Source: DATIXD01 sp035518875 (lineage in GTDB: Bacteria; Pseudomonadota; Gammaproteobacteria; Methylococcales; Methylococcaceae). From it: a DNA stretch of 28,234 bases. Positions 7,835 through 14,725 of the stretch are shown piece by piece. The DNA lies in NCBI GenBank assembly GCA_035518875.1, contig DATIXD010000140.1, forward strand, positions 1 to 28,234, read 5' to 3'. A program made the position numbers and the translations under genes. The notes beneath the pieces were generated by a model. That model was not told the DNA's origin. It was given only the letters and a program-made list of their open reading frames with translations, and ran no database searches. How positions within the stretch are numbered: position 1 is the stretch's first letter; the number at the start of each line of letters is the position of its first letter.

Positions 7835-8809
7835 ATGCCGGATTATCGCTCCCTGTTGAATGCCGCGAATCAACCCGCCTTGCAATCCTGGTTTGCAAGA
7901 TTGCCTGAGCAACTTTCCAAGGCGTTTGACTCTTCCAGGCACGGCGATCTGGTTTTCTGGGAAGCGGTCCTAGATCGATTACCGACGGTCACGCCTTATG
8001 CCATCGATCTGAACGCCGATAGCGTTTGCATTGGCGGCCCCAGCGATTGCGACGCAGCCAGTCGGCGCACCATCGAGATGTTGCTACGGCAGTTGCACCC
8101 TTGGCGCAAAGGGCCTTATCTCGTGCACGGCGTGCCTATCGACACCGAATGGCGCTCCGACCTCAAATGGCGGCGGCTGAGCGGGTTCACCCAGCCCCTG
8201 GCCGGACGGACGGTGCTGGACGTGGGTTGCGGCAACGGCTACCACTGCTGGCGCATGCTCGGGGCGGGCGCGAGCTTGGTGGTTGGGATCGACCCTACCC
8301 TGCTCAGCGTCATGCAGTTCCAAGCGATCAAGCACTTTGCCGGCGACTGGCCGGTGCATGTGCTGCCGCTCGGCATCGAGGACATGCCGGCCGATCTGAA
8401 GGCGTTCGATACGGTATTCTCCATGGGAGTGCTTTATCATCGCCGTTCCCCCGTCGATCATTTGTTGGAATTGCGGGGTTTGTTGCGTGCCGGCGGCGAA
8501 CTGGTACTGGAAACCCTGGTGATCGAGGGCGAGGAAGGCAGGGTTCTGGTGCCGGAGGGCCGCTACGCGCAGATGCGCAATGTCTGGTTTATCCCTTCCT
8601 GTCCGACGCTCGCCATCTGGCTCAGGCGTTGTGGGTACCGGAACGTACGGCTGATCGACGTGACCGCGACAACCTCCCTAGAACAACGTTCCACCGACTG
8701 GATGCAGTTCCAATCCCTAGCGGATTTTCTCGACCCTAACAAGCCCGATCTGACTTGCGAAGGCTTGCCCGCCCCCAGGCGGGCGATTTTTCTGGCGGAA
8801 AGCCCCTAG
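7835..8809 (+). CDS. cmoB: tRNA U34 carboxymethyltransferase CmoB
   Basis: CmoB transfers the carboxymethyl group of carboxy-S-adenosylmethionine to 5-hydroxyuridine at tRNA position 34, giving cmo5U and widening wobble decoding. The 324-residue protein has the CmoB-specific N-terminal region (HPWRKGPYLVHGVPIDTEWRS trimmed: HPWRKGPY at 88-95, IDTEWRSDLKW at 102-112) and the methyltransferase motif LDVGCGNGYHCWR (128-140). FSMGVLYHRRSP and the later EGRYAQMRNVWFIPS also match the family. Its usual partner cmoA, which makes the Cx-SAM, is not in this window. ATG at 7835 is preferred; a TTG two codons earlier is possible. No Shine-Dalgarno sequence is visible, in line with the -10 box placement. 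A terminator hairpin lies in its last codons. Confidence 0.95.
   Translation: MPDYRSLLNAANQPALQSWFARLPEQLSKAFDSSRHGDLVFWEAVLDRLPTVTPYAIDLNADSVCIGGPSDCDAASRRTIEMLLRQLHPWRKGPYLVHGVPIDTEWRSDLKWRRLSGFTQPLAGRTVLDVGCGNGYHCWRMLGAGASLVVGIDPTLLSVMQFQAIKHFAGDWPVHVLPLGIEDMPADLKAFDTVFSMGVLYHRRSPVDHLLELRGLLRAGGELVLETLVIEGEEGRVLVPEGRYAQMRNVWFIPSCPTLAIWLRRCGYRNVRLIDVTATTSLEQRSTDWMQFQSLADFLDPNKPDLTCEGLPAPRRAIFLAESP
8765..8791 (+). terminator. Intrinsic terminator embedded in the 3' end of cmoB
   Basis: GCCCGCC (8767-8773), loop CCCA and GGCGGGC (8778-8784) form a perfect 7-bp GC stem. It extends by a T-G and a T-A pair (8766/8785 and 8765/8786) and is followed directly by five T (8787-8791). The stop codon of cmoB is only 16 nt further on (8807-8809). 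It should separate cmoB from rimO transcription, so rimO likely has a promoter in 8792-8862; AT-rich sequence around 8823-8833 is the only candidate. Confidence 0.65.
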
Positions 8810-8862
8810 GCCATGGCCGTTCTATTAACATATGCACTTTTTCTGAAAGCCGCGAATTCATC

Positions 8863-10173
8863 ATGACATCCCCCCGCATCGGTTTTATCAGTCTCGGTTG
8901 CCCCAAGGCGCTGGTGGACAGCGAACGCATACTCACCAAATTGCGCTCCGAAGGTTATGATCTGGTCCCGACCTACAAGGACGCCGATTTGGTGGTGGTG
9001 AACACCTGCGGCTTCATCGACGCCGCCGTGGAGGAGTCGCTGGACACCATCGGCGAGGCATTGAACGAGAACGGCAAGGTCATCGTCACGGGATGCCTGG
9101 GCGCACGAGAGGCGGAGATTCGCGCGCGGCATCCGCAGGTGTTGAAGATCACCGGCGCGCATGCCTATGAGGACGTGGTTGGCGCGGTACACGAGCATCT
9201 GCCGCCCTTGCACGATCCGTTCGTCGATCTGGTGCCGCCGCAGGGCGTCAAACTCACCCCGCGTCATTACGCCTATCTCAAGATTTCCGAAGGCTGCAAC
9301 CATCGCTGCACCTTTTGTATCATCCCGTCCATGCGCGGCGACCTGGTAAGTCGCCCCATCGGCGAGGTGATGGGCGAGGCGGAGCGATTAGTGCGGGCGG
9401 GCGTGAAGGAACTGCTGGTGGTGTCGCAGGACACCAGCGCCTATGGCGTCGACCTGAAATACCGCACCGGCTTCTGGGAAGGCCGGCCCCTGAAGACGCG
9501 CTTCCACGATCTGGCCAAGGCCTTGGGCGATCTGGGCGTGTGGGTACGGCTGCATTACGTCTATCCCTATCCGCACGTGGATGAGGTCGTGCCGTTGATG
9601 GCCGACGGCAAGATTTTGCCGTATCTCGACATCCCATTCCAGCACGCGAGCCCGCGCATTCTCAGGCTGATGAAGCGACCGGCCGCCGCCGAGGACAATC
9701 TGGAACGGATTCGAGCCTGGCGGCGGATCTGTTCCGATCTGGCCATCCGCAGCACCTTCATCGTCGGTTTCCCAGGTGAGACCGAGCAAGAGTTCGAGGC
9801 GTTACTGGATTTTCTCGACGAGGCGCAGCTCGACCGCGTCGGCTGTTTCAAATACTCGCCGGTTCGGGGCGCGGCGGCCAATGATTTACCGAATCCGGTG
9901 CCTGAAGACGTGAAAGAAGATCGTCTGAGGCGCTTCATGGAACGTCAGGAGAAAATCAGCGCCATGCGGCTTGAGGCCCGGATCGGACGCCGCGAAACCG
10001 TGCTGATCGATGAAGTGGTGGCGGAAGGCGCGGTGGCTCGCAGTCGCGCCGATGCGCCGGAAATCGACGGACAGGTGTTCATCGACGGCGCGACCCATTT
10101 GCAGGCGGGGGAATTCGCGGACGTGGTCATCGAAGAGACCGATGAACACGATATGTGGGCGCACCTGGCGTAA
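8863..10173 (+). CDS. rimO: Ribosomal protein S12 methylthiotransferase RimO
   Basis: RimO is a radical-SAM enzyme that adds a methylthio group to a conserved aspartate of ribosomal protein S12. The 436-residue protein has three regions. The N-terminal UPF0004 domain has iron-sulfur cysteines C13, C49 and C78. The radical-SAM domain has the CNHRCTFC triad (C145, C149, C152). The C-terminal TRAM domain runs from about residue 370 (RIGRRETVLIDEV... to the end). FCIIPSMRGDLVSR and the GFPGETEQEF motif distinguish it as a MiaB/RimO-type enzyme. LGCPKALVDSE at the N-terminus is characteristic of RimO rather than MiaB. Start ATG at 8863; the frame is open further upstream through the end of cmoB but lacks conserved sequence there. 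Convergent with slyD. Confidence 0.96.
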   Translation: MTSPRIGFISLGCPKALVDSERILTKLRSEGYDLVPTYKDADLVVVNTCGFIDAAVEESLDTIGEALNENGKVIVTGCLGAREAEIRARHPQVLKITGAHAYEDVVGAVHEHLPPLHDPFVDLVPPQGVKLTPRHYAYLKISEGCNHRCTFCIIPSMRGDLVSRPIGEVMGEAERLVRAGVKELLVVSQDTSAYGVDLKYRTGFWEGRPLKTRFHDLAKALGDLGVWVRLHYVYPYPHVDEVVPLMADGKILPYLDIPFQHASPRILRLMKRPAAAEDNLERIRAWRRICSDLAIRSTFIVGFPGETEQEFEALLDFLDEAQLDRVGCFKYSPVRGAAANDLPNPVPEDVKEDRLRRFMERQEKISAMRLEARIGRRETVLIDEVVAEGAVARSRADAPEIDGQVFIDGATHLQAGEFADVVIEETDEHDMWAHLA

Positions 10174-10212
10174 AGGCTAGAGCCGCGGCTGCAGCACAAA
10201 TTTCCCATCAAC

Positions 10213-10238
10213 ATAAAGGGGCCGCACGGCCCCCTTAT
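10213..10238. terminator. Candidate bidirectional terminator between rimO and slyD
   Basis: AAGGGGCC (10216-10223) pairs with GGCCCCCTT (10228-10236) around a GCAC loop, with one bulged C and AT-rich flanks (ATA...TAT). It lies in the 78-bp gap between convergent genes. Neither side has a real T-tract (CTTAT and CCTTTAT), so efficiency is uncertain. Confidence 0.4.
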
Positions 10239-10251
10239 GCGCGTCCATGCC

Positions 10252-10737
10252 TCAGTGGTGGTGATGCCCGCCCGGACCATGCACGTGTCCGTGATCCATC
10301 TCTTCCGGTGTAGCGTCGCGGACATCGGTCACTTCCACGTCGAAGTTTAGCGTCATGCCGGCCATCGGGTGGTTGCCGTCGAGGATCACTTCCTCGTCGA
10401 TCACTTCAACTACCGTCACCAGTTGCATGCCCTCGGGGGATTCGGCATGAAACTGCATGCCCGGCTCGATCTGGTTCACGCCTTCAAACGCGCTTTTCGG
10501 CACCGCCTGGACCAGATCGTCGTCGCGCAGACCGTAGGCCTCTTCCGGCGGGATCGTGACCTGGAACTTGTCGCCGATCGCCTTGCCCGTGAGCGCGTTT
10601 TCGAGCCCCGGAATGATATTGCCCATGCCGTGAATATAAGCCAGGGGCGCATGGCCATCGGAGCTGTCGAGAATCTCGCCGTCTTCATCGGTGAGGGTGT
10701 AGTGGAAGTGCACCACTTTGCGGGCTGAAATTTGCAT
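10252..10737 (-). CDS. slyD: FKBP-type peptidyl-prolyl isomerase SlyD-like, His-rich tail
   Basis: This 161-residue SlyD-like protein combines an FKBP domain (residues 1-69 and about 130-145) with an inserted chaperone flap (about 70-130). Visible signatures are VVHFHYTLTDEDGEILDSS, PLAYIHGMGNIIPGLE (active-site region) and IPPEEAYGLRDDDLV. The tail contains DHGHVHGPGGHHHH, ending in four histidines; SlyD tails of this kind bind nickel and other metals and can feed hydrogenase or urease maturation, though no such genes are here. The tail is shorter than in Escherichia and lacks cysteines. ATG at 10737 is chosen because MQISARKVVHF matches the family N-terminus; AAAGG lies 11 nt upstream. It is the last gene of the minus-strand run. 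Confidence 0.93.
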   Translation of the reverse strand: MQISARKVVHFHYTLTDEDGEILDSSDGHAPLAYIHGMGNIIPGLENALTGKAIGDKFQVTIPPEEAYGLRDDDLVQAVPKSAFEGVNQIEPGMQFHAESPEGMQLVTVVEVIDEEVILDGNHPMAGMTLNFDVEVTDVRDATPEEMDHGHVHGPGGHHHH

Positions 10738-10810
10738 GCAGAAAGCGCCTTTGCGGAAATTTAACGAGTTGGCATGATAACCGGTTTCAACCGTAGCGGA
10801 TAGACCGGCC

Positions 10811-11209
10811 TCAGCTCTGCGCCCACGGCAGGCGGTGGAAACGCCAGCCGCCGAGATTGCCTCTGTGCTTGTGCTCATCCAACGGCCCCTCGAAGCCTTC
10901 CTCGACATTGGTCAAATCCCTGTAGCCCGCAGCCGCCAAAGCCTTGGCGGCATCCAGCGAGCGCTGGCCGCTACGGCAGATCAGCAGAATCGGCGTGTCG
11001 TAATCGGCGATTCGTTGCCGCACTTCGTCAACGAAGTTGGGATTGGGCATCCAGGCGGGAGCTTCCTTCCAGGAGATATTGACCGCACCCATCGGATGCC
11101 CGACGAAGGCGGCCTCGGTCTTGTCCCGTACGTCCAGAAGTACCGCAGACGGATTCCCTTGCAGCACCGCCCAGGCTTGCCGGGGATTTAAGCTTTTGAT
11201 TTCAGACAT
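10811..11209 (-). CDS. Single-domain rhodanese-like sulfurtransferase
   Basis: A 132-residue cytoplasmic protein consisting of one rhodanese domain. The active-site loop CRSGQRS (residues 78-84) contains the catalytic cysteine C78, which would carry a persulfide. Upstream LLDVRDKTEAAFVGHPMGAVNISW is the standard CH2-type motif, and NVEEGFEGPLDEHKHRG closes the fold. The extended tail (GNLGGWRFHRLPWAQS) resembles rhodaneses of proteobacterial methyl-trophs and sulfur oxidisers, but the substrate cannot be told from sequence. It sits 62 nt after the methyltransferase gene and 73 nt before slyD on the same strand. No strong ribosome binding site is seen before its ATG. Confidence 0.9.
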   Translation of the reverse strand: MSEIKSLNPRQAWAVLQGNPSAVLLDVRDKTEAAFVGHPMGAVNISWKEAPAWMPNPNFVDEVRQRIADYDTPILLICRSGQRSLDAAKALAAAGYRDLTNVEEGFEGPLDEHKHRGNLGGWRFHRLPWAQS

Positions 11210-11271
11210 GGCTATTGCTCGCTGACAACAATGGATAGTGATGGTTCATGTGACCCGAACGTTCGGCGCCG

Positions 11272-11862
11272 TCAGGTTTTCTCGCCTACCAGGAAGGCCT
11301 CGTCCCGATGGCCCAAAGAAAGGTCGCCTAACCTTCCCTCCTCGCGGTACACCACCACTCGCAACCCCCGGAACAGGGAAAGCAATTCGTTTTCCGCCAG
11401 CAAATAAGCGGGGTTGCTGGGGCCTGCCGGCGAAACCTTGTCGCGGACGTAGGTCTGGTAAAACAACAGGCCGCCACGTTTCAGGCTGTTCGCAATCGGC
11501 CCGACCAAATTTCTCGCCAGAAAACGGCTGACGACGACCACATCGAAGAACTCTCGGGGGAATTCGGTGCTTTCCACATCCCGCACTTCCGCCTCGATCG
11601 CGAGCCCCAGACACTCCGCAAGCGCTCTCAAGCGACCGACGGCGACCTCCGAAATATCCCAGGCCACGGTCTTGAATCCCCTTTGCGCCAAAAACAGGGC
11701 ATTGCCGCCCAGACCACAGGCCAAATCCAGCGCCGTGCCTGAGGTGGGAAGCAGGTGGGCATTTTCGGCGAGAATGCATGCGGGCTCGGATGAGCCATCG
11801 GACATCTTCCGATAAATTTCATCCCATTTCGCCCGACTCGCGTCAGCCCCCGCCCCCCCCAT
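11272..11862 (-). CDS. TehB-like class I SAM-dependent methyltransferase
   Basis: A 196-residue single-domain methyltransferase. Motif I is LDLACGLGGNALFLAQRG (about 45-62), followed by an acidic residue at the end of strand 2 (VAWDIS, D69), and VVVVSRFLAR plus LKRGGLLFYQTYVRD form the motif IV-VI region. The small size and WDEIYR N-terminus resemble TehB/thiopurine-type enzymes that methylate small molecules or oxyanions; the substrate is not known. The ATG begins 3 nt after the trkA stop. The start codon runs into a G8 tract, followed by C and G5, so the first codons encode MGGAGADAS. This homopolymer could make the reading frame slippage-prone. A second in-frame ATG lies 19 codons in. Confidence 0.85.
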   Translation of the reverse strand: MGGAGADASRAKWDEIYRKMSDGSSEPACILAENAHLLPTSGTALDLACGLGGNALFLAQRGFKTVAWDISEVAVGRLRALAECLGLAIEAEVRDVESTEFPREFFDVVVVSRFLARNLVGPIANSLKRGGLLFYQTYVRDKVSPAGPSNPAYLLAENELLSLFRGLRVVVYREEGRLGDLSLGHRDEAFLVGEKT

Positions 11863-11865
11863 ACG

Positions 11866-13248
11866 CTAGGCCGCCAACTCCGGCCGCTCCGGCTGTTGGA
11901 ACATTTGTTCGACGACGGGAATCAACTTTTTATCATGCAAAAACATGATGACGTGATCGCCATCCTCGATCTGGGTGTCGTGATGCACCTGAATGACCTC
12001 GTCCCCTCGCACCAAAGCCCCCATAACGACCCCGGCGGGCATTTTGATCTGATCGATGCGCTGCCCGACGATCTCCGAAGCGCCGCGGGTTCCGTGGGCA
12101 ATGGCCTCGATGGCTTCCGCTGCGCCGTGACGCAGAGAATGCACCTGCACCACGTCCCCGCGCCGCACGTACCGGAGCAGGCTGCCTATGGTCGATTGTT
12201 GGGGGGAGATCACCAGGTCGACCAGGTTGGAATCGACGATGTCCGCGTAGGCGCTCTTGTTGATCAGGCTGATGACGCGGCGTGCGCCGAGACGCTTGGC
12301 CAACATGGCGGAAAGGATATTGGCCTCGTCGTCGTCGGTGATGGCGCAAAACACATCGGTGGTTTCGATGCTCTCGCTGATCAGCAACTCCTTGTCGGAA
12401 GCATCGCCCAGCAGCACCACGGTATTGGTGAGTTCGGCCGCGATCTTCTTCGCGCGATTGGGGTTTTTTTCGATTACTTTCACTTGGTAGCGCTTTTCCA
12501 AGGCGTGTGCGACGCGCTTGCCGATATGCCCGCCGCCGGCGAACATGAGCCGCTTGTAAGGCCTGTCGACCTTGCGCAATTCGCTCATCACATCCTTGAT
12601 CTCCTCGCTGGACGCCACGAAGAACACCTCGTCACCGGCTTCTATGCTCATCTTGCCGTGCGGAATGATCGGCTTGCCCTGGCGGATGATGGCGGTGATG
12701 CGTGCATGGACGCTGGGCATGTGCTGGTGCAACTCCTTGATCTCGCGCCCGACTAGTTGGCCGCCCGGGCGGGCCTGAACCGAAGCCAGGCGCACCCTAC
12801 CGTCGGCGAAATCCAGCACCTGCGAGGCGCCGGGATACTCCAGCAGGCGCTCGATGAACTGGGTGATGATCTGCTCCGGACTGATCACCACGTCAATGGG
12901 TAGTGCTTCCTTGGAAAACAGCTCGGGATAACTCAGATATTCGATCGCGCGGACGCGGGCGATTTTCTTCGGAATCTTGAACAAGGTGTCGGCGATCTGG
13001 CAAGCCAGCATATTGGTCTCGTCGTCGCTGGTCACCGCAATCAGCATGTCCGCATCTTCCGCGCCCGCCCGCTTGAGTACCGTGGGATGCGCGGCGTTGC
13101 CCTGTACTGTGGCGATATCGTAGCGATCCTGAAGATCCCGCAAGAGGTTCTGCTGGGTGTCGACCATGACGACGTCGTTCGCCTCGCTCGTCAGACTGTT
13201 CAACACACTGGTGCCGACTTGTCCGGCGCCCAAGATGATAATTTTCAT
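11866..13248 (-). CDS. trkA: Trk potassium uptake regulatory protein TrkA
   Basis: TrkA is the cytosolic NAD(H)-binding gating subunit of the TrkH/TrkG K+ channel complex. The 460-residue protein shows the duplicated RCK arrangement. The first Rossmann domain begins MKIIILGAGQVG (GxGxxG, residues 7-12) with acidic VMVDTQ at the end of strand 2. A RCK-C domain follows, then a second Rossmann domain starting RLMFAGGGHIGKRVA and a second RCK-C domain. The length matches the Escherichia protein. ATG at 13248 is chosen because the family starts with MKIIILG; the upstream in-frame extension (to 13332) is not conserved. The membrane partner trkH is not in the window. It lies 109 nt after ntrX, and the methyltransferase follows 3 nt downstream. 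Confidence 0.96.
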   Translation of the reverse strand: MKIIILGAGQVGTSVLNSLTSEANDVVMVDTQQNLLRDLQDRYDIATVQGNAAHPTVLKRAGAEDADMLIAVTSDDETNMLACQIADTLFKIPKKIARVRAIEYLSYPELFSKEALPIDVVISPEQIITQFIERLLEYPGASQVLDFADGRVRLASVQARPGGQLVGREIKELHQHMPSVHARITAIIRQGKPIIPHGKMSIEAGDEVFFVASSEEIKDVMSELRKVDRPYKRLMFAGGGHIGKRVAHALEKRYQVKVIEKNPNRAKKIAAELTNTVVLLGDASDKELLISESIETTDVFCAITDDDEANILSAMLAKRLGARRVISLINKSAYADIVDSNLVDLVISPQQSTIGSLLRYVRRGDVVQVHSLRHGAAEAIEAIAHGTRGASEIVGQRIDQIKMPAGVVMGALVRGDEVIQVHHDTQIEDGDHVIMFLHDKKLIPVVEQMFQQPERPELAA

Positions 13249-13357
13249 GAATGATGTCCCGAAAGTAATGTGAATCGATACGCGGCGTTTTCGCCCGCCG
13301 ATCTGAAAACAACCCCTGACCGTGAAGACCACGACGCGGACGGCGCTCGTGCGGGCC

Positions 13358-14725
13358 TTATTTCTTTTCTTTGAACCTGATTCCCAAGGCGTTCAGCTTC
13401 CGGTAAAGATGCGTGCGCTCGAGGCCGATGGCCTGCGACAGGCGCGCCACACTGCCGGCGTACTTGTCCAGATGATATTCCAGATAAGCCTTCTCGAAGC
13501 GCTCGCGCGCCTCCTTGAGCGGTAGCTCGTAATAATCCGGAGCCTGCTGGTTCCTGACCGGTTCAATCAGGGAATCGCCCAAGGCCGCCTTGACTTCCTC
13601 CAGGCTCACCTCGTCGCCGGTTCCCAGTATAAGCAGACGTTGCACTAGGTTCTTCAATTCGCGCACGTTGCCGTGCCAGGAATAGTGCCGCAAGAAGTTC
13701 TGCACCGCGACGGGAAACTTGCGGAACGGCAGCTTTTCCCGACTGACAAAATGATCGACATAGAACTTGAGTAGCTCGGACACATCTTCGTTGTGTTCGC
13801 GCAGCGGCGGCATCTTCAGGGTGACCGCGTTGAGCAGGTGATAAAGTTCGCGACGGAAACGTCCGGCGCGCACCTCCTCCTCCAGGTTTTTTCGCGTGGA
13901 GGCGATGATCCGCACGTCCACGCTGATCGGCTCGCTCCCGCCCACCCGCGAAAAACGCCGGGATTCGAGCGCGCTCAACAGGCGCTGCTGGGTCTCTTCC
14001 TCCATGTCGGCCACCTCGTCCAGAAACAAAGTCCCGCCATGGGCCTGCTCCAACAGTCCGCGTTGAATCCGCCCGCCCTCTTCCCGACCGAAAAACTCGA
14101 TCGCCGAATAGTCAGGAGCGATGGCGCCCACGGCCACATCGACAAAGGGACCGTCCCGTCTCGGGCTATTGGCATGGAGATAGCGTGCCAAGGTTTCCTT
14201 GCCGCTGCCGGGTTCGCCGACCAACAGCAACCGCGCGTCATGCTGGGCCAAGCGTCTGAGTTGCTCTTTCAAGCGCTCCAGCGCGGCGCTCTTGCCGATC
14301 GGCTCGATGAAAGCGTCCACGCGCCGTTTCAAGCCAACGTTTTCCTGCTTCAGGCGGGCGTTCTCCAAGGCCCGCTCCACCGTGACCAGGAGTTTCGCCA
14401 GGGATAGCGGTTTTTCCAGGAAATCATATGCACCGAGACGGGTCGCCTCGACCGCCGTTTCGACCGTGGCATGACCCGACATCATAATGACCGGGCACTC
14501 CTGTCGGTCGTCTTCCAGCCATTCTTTGAGCAAGGTGATGCCATCCTCATTCGGCATCCAGATATCCAGCAGGATCAGATCGGGTTTGCGAGAAGCCCAC
14601 AAGGTCCTCGCCGCCGCGCCGTTCTCGGCGACGGCTACCTCGTAGCCCTCGTCCTCTAGGATTTCCCGCAGCAACTGGCGGATGTCCGGCTCATCGTCGA
14701 CCACTAGGATATTCGCTTTAGCCAT
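13358..14725 (-). CDS. ntrX: NtrX-type response regulator lacking the GAFTGA loop
   Basis: A 455-residue three-domain regulator. The receiver domain has D10, D11, phospho-acceptor D54 and K105. The AAA+ domain (about 140-370) has Walker A GEPGSGKE (170-177) and Walker B GTLFLDEVAD (231-240). The C-terminal Fis-type helix-turn-helix (GSVARLSQAIGLERTHLYRKLNALGI) gives DNA binding. Where sigma54 activators carry GAFTGA, this protein reads EFFGREEGGRIQRGLLEQA, so the sigma54-contact loop is missing. The NtrX family is known for this and may act with sigma70 or as a repressor. The usual YRLN arginine is also changed (LYHLLN). Its ATG overlaps the end of ntrY by 8 nt, so the pair is expressed together. 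Confidence 0.94.
   Translation of the reverse strand: MAKANILVVDDEPDIRQLLREILEDEGYEVAVAENGAAARTLWASRKPDLILLDIWMPNEDGITLLKEWLEDDRQECPVIMMSGHATVETAVEATRLGAYDFLEKPLSLAKLLVTVERALENARLKQENVGLKRRVDAFIEPIGKSAALERLKEQLRRLAQHDARLLLVGEPGSGKETLARYLHANSPRRDGPFVDVAVGAIAPDYSAIEFFGREEGGRIQRGLLEQAHGGTLFLDEVADMEEETQQRLLSALESRRFSRVGGSEPISVDVRIIASTRKNLEEEVRAGRFRRELYHLLNAVTLKMPPLREHNEDVSELLKFYVDHFVSREKLPFRKFPVAVQNFLRHYSWHGNVRELKNLVQRLLILGTGDEVSLEEVKAALGDSLIEPVRNQQAPDYYELPLKEARERFEKAYLEYHLDKYAGSVARLSQAIGLERTHLYRKLNALGIRFKEKK

Noticed and set aside
12464..12471. T8 run in trkA resembling a terminator tail
   Set aside because: No stable hairpin precedes it on either strand and no plus-strand gene ends nearby.
11896..12756. 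286-codon open frame on the plus strand across trkA
   Set aside because: Antisense shadow of a fully conserved trkA; no family resemblance.
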